Part shown: positions 52,504 through 61,638 of the stretch, piece by piece
How positions within the stretch are numbered: position 1 is the stretch's first letter
Layout: every line of letters begins with the position of its first letter
From: Actinomyces lilanjuaniae
GTDB taxonomy: Bacteria; Actinomycetota; Actinomycetes; Actinomycetales; Actinomycetaceae
Reading direction: 5' to 3'
Assembly (NCBI RefSeq): GCF_003606385.1
Contig: NZ_CP032514.1
Coordinates: forward strand, 2,852,001 to 2,916,000
DNA length: 64,000 nt
Notes under the pieces: model-generated
What the model was told of the DNA's origin: nothing
Databases searched by the model: none
The model's input: the letters and a program-made list of their open reading frames with translations, nothing else
Position numbers and translations under genes: made by a program

Positions 52504-53991
52504 TCAGAGAACGAGGCTGAGCAGCATAACTGTTGCCAGGGCCACCACGGAGACCAGGCACTCCATCAGCGACCAGGTCCTCAGCGTCTGTCCCACGCTC
52601 ATACCGAAGTACTCCTTGACCAGCCAGAACCCGGCGTCGTTGACGTGGGACAGGAAGACTGACCCCGCCCCCAGCGCCAGCACCAGCAGGGCCGTTGTCG
52701 ACGCGTCCATCCCGGCGGCGACAGGTGCCATGATGCCGGAGGCCGTGACAGTGGCTACTGTCGCCGAGCCGGTAGCCAGGCGCACCGCCACCGCGACCAG
52801 CCAGCCTGCCAGCAGCGGGGACAGGCTCGCCCCCTGGATAGCCTGAGCCATGACGTCAGCCACGCCAGAGTCCACCAGGGTCTGCTTAAATCCTCCTCCG
52901 GCACCCACGATGAGCAGGATGCCCGCCACGGGACCGAGAGAGGCACCGACCCGGTCGCTGACCTCCTGGGCGGAGTCCCCCTGGAGTCTGCCCAGGAGCA
53001 CCAGTCCCAGGACAGTGGTGACCAGGAGGGCCACCACGGGTGTGCCCAGGAAGGTAGCGGCCGTGTAGAGCGGTGAGTCCTGGGCGTCGGCCGCGGTCGT
53101 CTCCACCACTGTGCGCAGCAGCATGAGGACCACCGGCAGCAGCACGATCGACAGTGACACGGCAAAGGTGGGGCGCCTGAGCCGTTCCGTCTCCTCCTGC
53201 TGCCCGCCGGGAGGGCTGCCTGCCTGGAGCGGGACCCAGCGCGCCATGTAGCGGGCAGCCAGAGGACCGGAGACGACGACGGTCGGCACCGCGACTACCA
53301 GCCCCAGACCCAGCGTCAGGCCGAGGTCGGCCCCCACGGCGTCGATGGCGATAAGCGGTCCCGGGTGCGGGGGCACCAGGCCGTGCAGGGCGGACAGGCC
53401 CGCCAGGGCGGGGATGCCCACCAGGATCACCGGCAGAGCGCAGCGGCGGGCGACCAGCATGACGATCGGGATCAACAGGACCACCCCGACCTCGAAGAAC
53501 AGCGGGATCCCGATGACGAAGGCGGTCAGGGCCATCGCCCAGGGCAGCAGGGGGACCCGGGCGCGCTCCAGGACAGTGTCGACGATCCGGTCGGCACCCC
53601 CGGACTCGATGAGAAAGGTCCCGATGACCGCGCCCAGGGCAATGAGCACGCCCACGTCCCCGACCGTGCTCCCCAGCCCCTCGGTGAAGGAGGTGAAGGA
53701 GTCGGCCAGCGGGACACCTGCGGCCACTGCCATGGTGACTGAGCCCAGTATCAGGGACAGGAAGGGGTGCAGCCTGAGCCAGGTGATGAGGACGACGATG
53801 ACGGCGATACCGACCACGGCGGCAACGACCAGCTGGGTGTCGCTGCCGGAGGCGGTCTCGGCGCCGGGGGCCGCCGTCGCAGCCAGAGCCGCCGGGGCGG
53901 GCGTCCCAGCCGGGGCGGGCGAGATAGGGGCGGGTGAGGTAGTGAGACTAGCCGCAAGGGCTGGCAACGGAGTCAGCACGGGAGTCAGCAT
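52504..53991 (-). CDS. gntP: GntP-family gluconate:proton symporter
   Basis: 495 residues and about 12-14 membrane segments. Hallmarks: GVLIALGAVIGTFLIESGGA, FFEVGVVLLIPIVMLVARR, HGLVPPHPGPLIA and the end VFLSHVNDAGFWLVKEYFGM. A Pro/Ala/Thr-rich ~45-residue N-terminus is unusual for the family, so a later start is possible. The first ATG overlaps gntK by 7 bases. Imports gluconate for GntK. Confidence 0.92.
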   Translation of the reverse strand: MLTPVLTPLPALAASLTTSPAPISPAPAGTPAPAALAATAAPGAETASGSDTQLVVAAVVGIAVIVVLITWLRLHPFLSLILGSVTMAVAAGVPLADSFTSFTEGLGSTVGDVGVLIALGAVIGTFLIESGGADRIVDTVLERARVPLLPWAMALTAFVIGIPLFFEVGVVLLIPIVMLVARRCALPVILVGIPALAGLSALHGLVPPHPGPLIAIDAVGADLGLTLGLGLVVAVPTVVVSGPLAARYMARWVPLQAGSPPGGQQEETERLRRPTFAVSLSIVLLPVVLMLLRTVVETTAADAQDSPLYTAATFLGTPVVALLVTTVLGLVLLGRLQGDSAQEVSDRVGASLGPVAGILLIVGAGGGFKQTLVDSGVADVMAQAIQGASLSPLLAGWLVAVAVRLATGSATVATVTASGIMAPVAAGMDASTTALLVLALGAGSVFLSHVNDAGFWLVKEYFGMSVGQTLRTWSLMECLVSVVALATVMLLSLVL

Positions 53992-54578
53992 CTCCCGGCC
54001 TCCACGTCCAGCAGCTCCAGCGACTCCAGGACGGCCGTCACCGTCGCCTCCGGGCTGGAAGAGCCGGATACCACGACCACGCCGTCCTCATCGTCCTCCA
54101 AGGGCTCCAGGGTGGCCAGCTGGGAGGGCAGGAGGCTGGCTGGCATGAAGTGTCCCTCCCGCTGAGCCATGCGGCGGCGTAGCTCCACCTCCTGAACCTG
54201 CAGGTGGACAAAGCGCACCCGGCCCTGCGCCTGGGCCAGCAGGTCCCGGTAGGAGCGCTTGAGGGCGGAGCAGGTGACAATAGTGGAGGACCCCTGCGCG
54301 GCCCGCTCACTCATCCAGCCGCGCAGGGAGTCCAGCCACGGCCAGCGGTCGGCGTCGGTGAGCGGAGTACCCGCGCGCATCTTCGCGATGTTGGCGCCGG
54401 GGTGGAAGTCGTCGGCCTCGGCGACGGGCCAGCCCAGGACACGGGCGAGGCCGTTGGCGGTCGTGGTCTTCCCGCAGCCAGCGACCCCCATGACGACGAG
54501 GTGGGTCACCGGCTGGGAGACAGTGCGGCCCGCTGCGAGGCCGGGGCTGGTGCCTCCTGAGGCGCTGGGATCAGTCAT
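53985..54578 (-). CDS. gntK: Gluconokinase
   Basis: 197 residues. P-loop GVAGCGKTT, the GntK motif EADDFHPGANIAKMRAGTPL with DRWPWL, and CSALKRSYRD are diagnostic. Phosphorylates gluconate to 6-phosphogluconate. It forms an operon with gntP (overlap of 7 bases). Confidence 0.95.
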   Translation of the reverse strand: MTDPSASGGTSPGLAAGRTVSQPVTHLVVMGVAGCGKTTTANGLARVLGWPVAEADDFHPGANIAKMRAGTPLTDADRWPWLDSLRGWMSERAAQGSSTIVTCSALKRSYRDLLAQAQGRVRFVHLQVQEVELRRRMAQREGHFMPASLLPSQLATLEPLEDDEDGVVVVSGSSSPEATVTAVLESLELLDVEAGRC

Positions 54579-54677
54579 CGCTCCTCCTTGAGTGTCATCC
54601 TGTGTCTGGCTCGTACCTGGTGTGCGTCAGCCGCACGCAGCCCGGAGGGCGGAGGGTGCCGACCGGCGCTGGCGCCC

Positions 54678-56123
54678 TCAGCCACTAAGGTCCTCCATCT
54701 CCTCCAGCTCCCTGCCCTTGGTCTCGGCAATCGAGCGCAGGACGAAGACGAAGGACAGCAGCGCGCAGACGGCATAGAGCCCGTAGGCGAAGGTCAGCCC
54801 GATGTCAGACAGGACAGGGAAGGTGGTGGAGACGACAAAGTTGGCAACCCACTGGGCGGCGGCCGCCACCGCCAGCGCCCCGGCGCGGATCCGGTTGGGG
54901 AACATCTCCCCCAGCAGTACCCACACCAGCGGGCCCCAGGTAGCGCCGAAGGCGACAACGAAGAGGTTGGCGCAGACCAGGGCGACAGGCGCCCACGGCG
55001 CCTCCAGGACGACCTCCCCGCCCTCGACCGTGGCGAAGGAGAAGGCCAGGGCCATCAGCCCCAGCGCCACGGTCATCACCACCGAGCCGACCAGCAGCAT
55101 AGGTCGGCGTCCCACCCGGTCCACCAGGAGGATTGCCACGATTGTCACCACGATGTTGGTCACCGAGGTAATGACGCTGATCGTCAGGGCGTCAGACTCC
55201 TCGAAGCCGACAGTGCGCCACAAGGTGGTGGAGTAGTAGAAGATGACGTTGATCCCCACGAACTGCTGGAAGACGGACAGCAGGATGCCCACCCACACCA
55301 CCGGCTTGAGCCCCAGGCGCGGTCCGCGCAGGTCAGACAGCGACTCTCGCCTCTCAGAGTCGATGGTGGAGCGGATCTCCTCGATCTTGAGGTTGACGTT
55401 GACCACACCGGTGAAGTCGTAGAGCACCTGGGAGGCCTTGTCGTAGCGGCCCCTGGCCACCAGGAAGCGCGGTGACTCCGGCAGGCGGAAGGCAAAGAGG
55501 CCGTAGAGGACGGCGGGCACGGCCTCCGCCATGAACATCCACCGCCACGCGGGCCGCCCCATCCACAGGATCTCCGCGGCCCCGCCGGCCGTGCCGGCGA
55601 ACCAGGTGTCGGACAGCAACGCCGTAAAGATACCGATGACGATGGCCAGCTGCTGGAGGGAACCCAGGCGTCCCCGTACCGAGGCCGGTGAGACCTCGGC
55701 GATGTAGGCGGGGGCGATGACGGAGGCCGCACCCACACCCAGCCCACCTGCCAGGCGCCAGGCGATGAAGTCGATGATACCCACGGCCAGGCCGGACCCC
55801 AGAGCAGAGACCACGAAGAGCAGGGCCGCAACGAGCATGACCGGTACGCGTCCCAGCCGGTTGGCGACCGGCCCGGCGAACCAGGCGCCAACGGCGCAGC
55901 CGATAAGGGCGGAGGACACGGAGAACCCGGTGAGGGCTGGGCTCAGGGCGAAGTCACCTGCCAAGGCGTCAACGGCCCCGTTGATGACGGCGGTGTCGAA
56001 GCCGAAGAGAAAGCCACCCAGCGCTGCAGCCACACAGATGCCAATGACGCGGGCGTTGAGGCGGCTGACAGCGGAGGTAGGCGGTGAGGTAGGTGGTTGT
56101 GGTCCTGCGGAGGTGCCTGCCAT
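54678..56123 (-). CDS. Sugar porter, MFS (xylose/glucose/inositol type)
   Basis: 481 residues and 12 membrane segments. Sugar-porter signatures: GGFLFGFDTAVINGAVDAL, NRLGRVPVML (loop 2-3), WRWMFMAEAVPAVLYGLFAF, LPESPRFLVARGRYDKA, QQFVGINVIFYYSTTLWR and DRVGRRPMLL; ends with AETKGRELEEME. The substrate is a monosaccharide or polyol, not resolvable from sequence alone. Confidence 0.9.
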   Translation of the reverse strand: MAGTSAGPQPPTSPPTSAVSRLNARVIGICVAAALGGFLFGFDTAVINGAVDALAGDFALSPALTGFSVSSALIGCAVGAWFAGPVANRLGRVPVMLVAALLFVVSALGSGLAVGIIDFIAWRLAGGLGVGAASVIAPAYIAEVSPASVRGRLGSLQQLAIVIGIFTALLSDTWFAGTAGGAAEILWMGRPAWRWMFMAEAVPAVLYGLFAFRLPESPRFLVARGRYDKASQVLYDFTGVVNVNLKIEEIRSTIDSERRESLSDLRGPRLGLKPVVWVGILLSVFQQFVGINVIFYYSTTLWRTVGFEESDALTISVITSVTNIVVTIVAILLVDRVGRRPMLLVGSVVMTVALGLMALAFSFATVEGGEVVLEAPWAPVALVCANLFVVAFGATWGPLVWVLLGEMFPNRIRAGALAVAAAAQWVANFVVSTTFPVLSDIGLTFAYGLYAVCALLSFVFVLRSIAETKGRELEEMEDLSG

Positions 56124-56237
56124 GTCTGGGTCCTGACGTCGTCGTGAGGCCGAGTGCTGGTCCGTGCAGCGTGGTCCTAGCGCCCGAGCCCGGGCCGTCC
56201 TGATCGCGGCGGCAGGCGCTGCTCAGCGCCGCTCCAG

Positions 56238-56273
56238 AACGGCACGGCACATCCGAACGGCACGGCACATCCG
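56238..56273. repeat. Tandem duplication of 18 bases
   Basis: AACGGCACGGCACATCCG occurs twice in a row at 56238-56255 and 56256-56273. The gap 56124-56597 (474 bases) between divergent genes contains no gene that I can support. Confidence 0.6.
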
Positions 56274-56597
56274 GCGGGCGCTCGCCTCCAGGCTACGCGG
56301 CCTTGCCGCAGTACGCCAGTGCCCCCGGTCCGGTCCCAACCCTGTTTGCGGCTCTGGCCTCAGTCCTGGCCTCGGCTCCGTCCCCAGCACCGTACGGCCC
56401 GTCTGCCCTGCGTTCCCGGGCCTTTTCCTGCTTCTCCAGGGCCTGAGCGCACCTGCCGTGGTCGTAGTCGGCGTCGTAGTCGGCCCTTCCGTCCACTCCG
56501 ACCACTACTAAAGCGACCCGCGCGAGCTGCTGGTCCGTGGGCTGCGGCCCACGACGTCGGCCACACCTTCCGTGGCCCTACCGAAAGGAGGTGGACC

Positions 56598-57635
56598 ATG
56601 TCCCACCCACTGTTCCACCCACTCTCCCCGGACTCCGCCTTCCGGGGCCTCGCACGTGCCGTGCTCCAGGTGGCTCTCACCGGCAGCAGGCACATCGTGG
56701 CCGGGCTCGTGACCATCGTGGCCGGGATCCTGGCAGTCGCGGCCGGGCTGCTACGAGTCGCCCTAGGCATCCCGGCCGCGCTCATCACTGCGGTGGCCCG
56801 GTTCGCCGTAGCAGCCTCCAAGAGCCTCGTTGAGACCCTTGTCCGGCTCAGCACGGCCCTGTCGCGCCTCAGCCGGGCACTTGCCCCTGAGATAATCCGA
56901 GTATCCGCAGCGCCGTCGCAGACGGCGGTACCTGGCACGGACCTGCTGCCCGCGAAGACCTCCGGCAGAGCTGCACAGGGTGATGAAGGCTCTCGCACGG
57001 AATCTGCCCCCTCCGAACCGTCTTATCCTGGAGGTGCCCCCTCCGGGCTGGACATCGCTCAGCCCAACGCCGCGAAGCGCGGGAAGCGCGGTAAGAAGCG
57101 CAGCAAAATGCGGCGCGTCCCGCCCGAGCGGACTGTCCCGGCAGCAGCTCCTCCTGCAACAACTGGCGAGCCCACCCCTCCCACGGCGACGACTGACTCC
57201 TCCCCCAAGAGGCTCGCACCCGGCTGGGGATGGTGGGCGGTCGGGGGAATATGCACGATTGCGGTCGCCTGGGGATTCTGCACCGTTCAAGGGTTCACTC
57301 TTGCCACATCCCTGTTTCTGTGCGGTCCCCTGCTCATTGGCTGCGTCTGGATGATGCCAGCGTGCCTACGTCCCTACAACGACGCCCGTCGACACCTGAG
57401 GCAGGACGTCGTCGCCTCGACGGTGCTCGCCCTGTCTATGACGCAGCTCAGCAGCACAGACTCCGTCATTGAGCAGATCGTCTTCAACGATTCCGTCAGC
57501 GCGACCCTTCTCGGGTTCCTGGTCCTCTACCCGTGGCTGGGCCTGATCAAGGCACTCCTGTCGCTGAACCATGAGTACTGGCAGCGCCGCCGTGGGGACA
57601 CGGACCCGTACGGCACCGGGACCCCGGCCGAGTAG
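56598..57635 (+). CDS. Membrane protein of an unnamed paralogous family, long form
   Basis: 345 residues, ATG 56598 after AAAGGAGG. An amphipathic/hydrophobic N-terminal region (AGLVTIVAGILAVAAGLLRV) and a charged Pro/Lys/Arg linker (KRGKRGKKRSKMRRVPPERT) lead to a C-terminal domain with 3-4 membrane helices. Its core LAPGWGWWAVGG, GCVWMMPACLRPYNDARRHL is shared with the protein at 58287-58904. Function unknown. Confidence 0.65.
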   Translation: MSHPLFHPLSPDSAFRGLARAVLQVALTGSRHIVAGLVTIVAGILAVAAGLLRVALGIPAALITAVARFAVAASKSLVETLVRLSTALSRLSRALAPEIIRVSAAPSQTAVPGTDLLPAKTSGRAAQGDEGSRTESAPSEPSYPGGAPSGLDIAQPNAAKRGKRGKKRSKMRRVPPERTVPAAAPPATTGEPTPPTATTDSSPKRLAPGWGWWAVGGICTIAVAWGFCTVQGFTLATSLFLCGPLLIGCVWMMPACLRPYNDARRHLRQDVVASTVLALSMTQLSSTDSVIEQIVFNDSVSATLLGFLVLYPWLGLIKALLSLNHEYWQRRRGDTDPYGTGTPAE

Positions 57636-57647
57636 CCGGTGCAGGTA

Positions 57648-57694
57648 GCCCCCTGGCCGGTCTCCCGCCACGCGGGGAGGACCGGCCAGGGGGC
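57648..57694. terminator. Strong hairpin terminator after the long paralogue
   Basis: GCCCCCTGGCCGGTC (57648-57662) pairs perfectly with GACCGGCCAGGGGGC (57680-57694), and four more pairs extend it past a one-base bulge. Starts 12 bases after the stop. Confidence 0.8.
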
Positions 57695-57742
57695 TGCTGA
57701 CAGCTCAGCAGGATCTTGCGAGCACGTCCGCCGCGAGGCAGG

Positions 57743-57754
57743 CATGTATACATG
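57743..57754. promoter_or_regulatory. Palindrome spanning the antitoxin start codon
   Basis: CATGTATACATG is a perfect 12-base palindrome whose last three bases are the ATG of the ribbon-helix-helix gene. A likely autoregulatory operator, as in relB-type antitoxin genes. Confidence 0.55.
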
Positions 57755-58024
57755 TCTACCTCGGTCCTCAGCCTCCGCCTTCCTGATGACCTCAAGGACC
57801 GTCTTGACCGTCTCAGCGCGCAGACAGGCCGACCCGCGTCATTCCACGTGCGCCAGGCGCTTACTGAGCGGCTCGACCACCTTGAGGACATGTACGCCCT
57901 CGCCGCACGCGCCGAGGCGGCCCGTTCTGGTCAGGCGACAACCTTCAGCCTCGCTGAGGTCGCCCACGACCTCGGCATCACCCTGGGTCCCGTCAGCGAC
58001 GATGTCCTTGAGGATCTTCACTGA
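57752..58024 (+). CDS. Ribbon-helix-helix antitoxin (RelB/DUF6290 type) without a toxin gene
   Basis: 90 residues. N-terminal strand and helices VLSLRLPDDLKDRLDRLSAQ and TGRPASFHVRQALTERLDHL are the ribbon-helix-helix DNA-binding fold; the Ala/Glu-rich tail normally wraps the toxin. A relE-like toxin gene should follow at once. The next bases (58024-58250) only give short toxin-like scraps in shifted frames (LTWKVGIEGHA), with no full ORF. So it is an orphan or the toxin has decayed. Confidence 0.75.
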   Translation: MSTSVLSLRLPDDLKDRLDRLSAQTGRPASFHVRQALTERLDHLEDMYALAARAEAARSGQATTFSLAEVAHDLGITLGPVSDDVLEDLH

Positions 58025-58286
58025 CCTGGAAGGTGGGGATTGAGGGGCACGCAGGGTCGAGCTCGAGGAGCCGGTCCCACCGATCGCATACCCCACGCAG
58101 GGAAACCGGCCGGGGTAGCGCGGTCAGCGCTCCGGGACACCGGCAGCAGTCCCCTGGAGGCGGTCACAAGACGGTACTGCGGACGCGCGTTGCCCCGGTA
58201 CCGCGTCCAAGCCACGCCTAGGCTGGCTCAGCAGCCACCGGTCACGGCTGCGCCTGTCCTGGCACCCACCGGAAAGGAGACATCTG

Positions 58287-58904
58287 GTGGACTCCCACCG
58301 CCGCCCCGCGTCTACCGACCGCACCGGCCGCCTGATGCGGCTGCTTGGCGGCCGAGCCTGGCTGGCTGCCCACCTGGTCACCTCGACCAGGGACTGCGCA
58401 CAGGCAGCCACCAGGACAGCGAGCAGGGCACTGCGGACCCTCGCCAGCGCGATGTTCCGCCTCACCCGGGGAGCTGACCGGAGCCTCGCCCCCGACTGGG
58501 GGTGGTGGGCGCTGGCGTGCGGCGTCATCGTCACGATCGCCGCCGGGATCCGTGTCCGCACGGGCAGCCCGCTGACCGAGATCGTGCTCTACGGCATACC
58601 TCCCGCCCTGGGCTGCGCCTGGATGATGCCAGCGTGCCTGCGTCCCTACGACGACGCCCGGCGGCACCTGAGGGAGAACATCGCCGCACCCTGGCTGCTC
58701 GTCGTCATTCTGGTCCCCAGCAATGCGGACGACCAGGTCAGGCAGATTGTGGCCAGCTCACCGGTGCGCACGACGCTTGCCGCGCTGCTGGCCGTCTACA
58801 CCTGGCTGGGCGTGTGCCAGGCCATTCTGTCCGTACACCACGACTACCGGGAGCGGCGCCTCACGCAGACCCCCACCACGCGTAAAACAACAAGAACGTC
58901 ATAG
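58287..58904 (+). CDS. Membrane protein of an unnamed paralogous family, short form
   Basis: 205 residues, GTG after AAAGGAGA. A basic N-terminus is followed by 3-4 membrane helices. Core LAPDWGWWALACG, GCAWMMPACLRPYDDARRHL and TWLGVCQAILSVHHDYRERR match the protein at 56598-57635, which lies on the other side of the antitoxin gene. Function unknown. Confidence 0.65.
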   Translation: MDSHRRPASTDRTGRLMRLLGGRAWLAAHLVTSTRDCAQAATRTASRALRTLASAMFRLTRGADRSLAPDWGWWALACGVIVTIAAGIRVRTGSPLTEIVLYGIPPALGCAWMMPACLRPYDDARRHLRENIAAPWLLVVILVPSNADDQVRQIVASSPVRTTLAALLAVYTWLGVCQAILSVHHDYRERRLTQTPTTRKTTRTS

Positions 58905-58936
58905 GACAACATGGCAGCCTGTTGTCCTATGACGTT
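58895..58936. terminator. Perfect 17-bp terminator hairpin
   Basis: AACGTCATAGGACAACA (58895-58911) pairs with TGTTGTCCTATGACGTT (58920-58936); loop TGGCAGCC; a run of T follows. The stem overlaps the stop codon of the upstream gene. Confidence 0.9.
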
Positions 58937-58942
58937 TTTGTC

Positions 58943-58990
58943 GCCTGAGCACGCACCCCCGCCTGAGCACGCACCCCCGCCTGAGCACGC
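58943..58990. repeat. 18-base tandem repeat, 2.7 copies
   Basis: GCCTGAGCACGCACCCCC at 58943-58960 and 58961-58978, then 12 bases of a third copy. Lies between the terminator and the LacI gene. Confidence 0.7.
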
Positions 58991-59071
58991 GGCTAAGGGA
59001 GCGACGTCGCTTCCGACGCCACGAGGACCGACAGGATTGACGCCGCACGTGACGACTGGTGGTATGAGTGC

Positions 59072-60127
59072 ATGACGGGCACACAGGACCGACCTCGCGT
59101 GCGCGCCGCTGACGTTGCCGCTGCCGCCGGGGTCTCTGCCACGGCCGTCTCCTTCGTGCTCAATGGGCGCGACGTCGGCAACATCGCGCCCGCGACCCGG
59201 CAGCGAGTCCTCCAGGCCGCAGAGGAGCTGGGCTACCGGCCCAACTATGTGGCCCGAAGCCTGCGGCGCAGCACGACCAGCTCCATCGGCCTAGTCACCG
59301 ACGCCTTCGCTTCCTCACCCTTCGGCGGCAGGCTCCTGGCCGCTGCCACCGAGACCGCCGAGGCCGCCGACCACGTCCTGCTCATGATGGACCTCGGCCA
59401 CCGCACCGACCAGGTAGCCGAGGCCGTCGCCGCCCTGGAGAGCCGTCAGGTCGACGCCATCATCTACGCCGCCATGGGCTTCACCCAGCTGGACGAAGTC
59501 CCCGCCTCCCGCGTCCCCCTGGTACTGGCCAACTGCGTAGCGCGAGAACCAGGCCACCCCTCGGTCAGTCCTGACGACGCAGGCGGGGCCACCGCCGCCC
59601 TGCGCCACCTAGCCGACCTGGGACACCGTCGTGTCGCTATGCTGTGCGGCCACTACACCCCCGGGGCGCAGGAGACCAAGGTCGGTAACGTGTCGGGCCC
59701 CATTCGTTGGCAGGCCTTCAGTGCGGCCGCCGAGGAGGCCGGGATCCAGGCTCACCACGTGGGCCGCGGGTGGTCGATCTCCGACGGCCACGCGGCAGCC
59801 ACACAGGCCCTGGACGCCCCTGCCTCCCGGCGGCCGACGGCGTTCTTCGCCGTGTGCGACAGGGTGGCCACGGGTGCCCTGCTAGCCGCGACCCGCCTTG
59901 GGGCCACCGTCCCCGAGGATCTGTCGCTCGTCGGCTTCGACGACCAGGAGGCCCTTGCCGAGGACCTGGTGCCCCCGCTGACCACCGTCGCCCTGCCACA
60001 CGCTCGCATGGGGGAGGCAGCGGTCGAGCTGGCAGTCGCCGTCGCGCGCGGCAAGCAGCCCGCTCAGCCGCACCAGGTCCTGCCTTGTCCCCTCATCATG
60101 CGCGGCTCGACGGGGCGTCCCCGCTGA
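59072..60127 (+). CDS. LacI-family transcriptional regulator
   Basis: 351 residues. N-terminal helix-turn-helix RAADVAAAAGVSATAVSFVL and hinge YRPNYVARSLRRSTTSSIGL, then a periplasmic-binding-like effector domain. Lies tail to tail with the GH32 gene, so it probably controls the fructoside operon downstream; its ligand would be a sugar or sugar phosphate. Confidence 0.9.
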   Translation: MTGTQDRPRVRAADVAAAAGVSATAVSFVLNGRDVGNIAPATRQRVLQAAEELGYRPNYVARSLRRSTTSSIGLVTDAFASSPFGGRLLAAATETAEAADHVLLMMDLGHRTDQVAEAVAALESRQVDAIIYAAMGFTQLDEVPASRVPLVLANCVAREPGHPSVSPDDAGGATAALRHLADLGHRRVAMLCGHYTPGAQETKVGNVSGPIRWQAFSAAAEEAGIQAHHVGRGWSISDGHAAATQALDAPASRRPTAFFAVCDRVATGALLAATRLGATVPEDLSLVGFDDQEALAEDLVPPLTTVALPHARMGEAAVELAVAVARGKQPAQPHQVLPCPLIMRGSTGRPR

Positions 60128-60212
60128 GCGGCAGCACCGCTGACTGGTGTCCGCGCTGGCCGACCGCCCCGCTGGCCGACGGTGTGCCCTCAGGCAGCCA
60201 GCCGCAGCGGTG

Positions 60213-61544
60213 TCAGGGGACCCGGGGGACGACGTCACGGACCTCAGCCGCGCCCTCACTTGGTACCAGCAGCGTCCAGGGCTCGTCGTGCCGCCACGTG
60301 AAGGGCAGGCCCGAGACCCGGTACAGCTCGACCACAGCGCCATCGACCCAGACCTGGTCTCCTGGGACGAGCTCGTACGTTCCCAGCTCAGGGTGGCACA
60401 GCAGCGTCCCCTTCCCAGCAGCCTCCCCGACAGTCTCTGCGGCAGCACCCCCGACGACGTCAACCACCCACCGTCGTTCGCCAAGGCCTACCTCCCCGGC
60501 TGGCAGGCAGCGCGGCAGGCCAGGCGCCAGGGCGCGGGCGGCACCGGGATCAACCCGACTGGTCACTACGCCGTCCACCAGCCGCAGACGACGTGGCAGG
60601 CTCAGGCAGCCAGCGTGGTCGCGTACCTCAGGGTCCTGGTGACCCTGGCGAACCCAGCCGATGAGCAGCGGCTCGCCGCTGTCGCACAGAGGCGGCGCCT
60701 GCCCGCCAGGCACCACGACCGGACCGCCCCCGCCCTGGTCGATGCCATGCTGCGACCCTGCGGCCACGACCTGGGGCGCGTACAGGCTGGAGCCCCCGTC
60801 CACCACCTGGGCGGACCGGACGACAAACCGCCAACTCCCGCCCTTCTCCACGAGGTCACCAACAGCAGCGGCAACCGTGCCCAGCACCCCGCTTACCTGC
60901 AGGGACACGATGAGCACCCAGCGCCCTCCAAGGGGGAACAGCTGGGGGCACTCCCAGATATCCGCCTTGCCCACCACAGCCCTCAGGACGGGATCGTCAG
61001 CGACGAGGACCCCGTTGTAGCGCCAGGACAGCTCGTTACCGCGGTCGAACATAAGGACGGCGGGGGTTCCGTCGCCCATACCCGCCCCGAGGACCGCCAG
61101 CCGTCGCCCGGCGTGCTCTAGGACAAAGGGGTCACGCATGACTGCGACACCGTCGGCCTCAGGTGTGTGCCCGACGACGACGGGCGCCCCCCAGTCCCGC
61201 AGATCGGGACTGCCCCACCGTAGGCAGATCGTGGACTGCAAGGAGTCGTCAGCAATACCGGAGTAGGCCACGGCAGGCCTGTCGTGGCCGGGGACAAACA
61301 CCCCTGACCAGCAGCCGAAGGCGTCCGGCGCCCCCGGTGAGGGGGAGAAGGCCACCGGCTGGAGGTCCCAGTCGGCCAGGTCCTGGCTCGTGGCGTGCCC
61401 CCAGACGATCTGCTCGTGCACGGGGGCGGTCGGGTTGTGCTGGAAGAACACGTGCCACACGCCGTTGAGAAGGACCATGCCGTTGGGGTCGTTGAGCCAC
61501 CCGCTGCCGGGACGTAGGTGGTAGCTGGTCGTGGGTGCAGTCAT
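60213..61544 (-). CDS. GH32 fructosidase (sucrose/fructan hydrolase), cytoplasmic
   Basis: 443 residues from ATG 61544 (AGGAG nearby). GH32 catalytic motifs: GWLNDPNGM (nucleophile Asp), MRDPFV (transition-state Asp) and IWECPQLFPL (acid/base Glu). The C-terminal beta-sandwich follows. No signal peptide, so it hydrolyses imported sucrose, its phosphate or short fructans. In an operon with the ABC importer just upstream. Confidence 0.93.
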   Translation of the reverse strand: MTAPTTSYHLRPGSGWLNDPNGMVLLNGVWHVFFQHNPTAPVHEQIVWGHATSQDLADWDLQPVAFSPSPGAPDAFGCWSGVFVPGHDRPAVAYSGIADDSLQSTICLRWGSPDLRDWGAPVVVGHTPEADGVAVMRDPFVLEHAGRRLAVLGAGMGDGTPAVLMFDRGNELSWRYNGVLVADDPVLRAVVGKADIWECPQLFPLGGRWVLIVSLQVSGVLGTVAAAVGDLVEKGGSWRFVVRSAQVVDGGSSLYAPQVVAAGSQHGIDQGGGGPVVVPGGQAPPLCDSGEPLLIGWVRQGHQDPEVRDHAGCLSLPRRLRLVDGVVTSRVDPGAARALAPGLPRCLPAGEVGLGERRWVVDVVGGAAAETVGEAAGKGTLLCHPELGTYELVPGDQVWVDGAVVELYRVSGLPFTWRHDEPWTLLVPSEGAAEVRDVVPRVP

Positions 61545-61638
61545 AGGGGTGCTCCTGTCGGCGGTGTTCATCGGCACCAGGCACGCTCAAGGGTGCGAGC
61601 GAGCGGCGCGTACGTTCTCATGCCGGCTCCTGCCAGAC

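Noticed and set aside
58943..58990. Possible CRISPR repeats
   Set aside because: Repeats are directly tandem without spacers.
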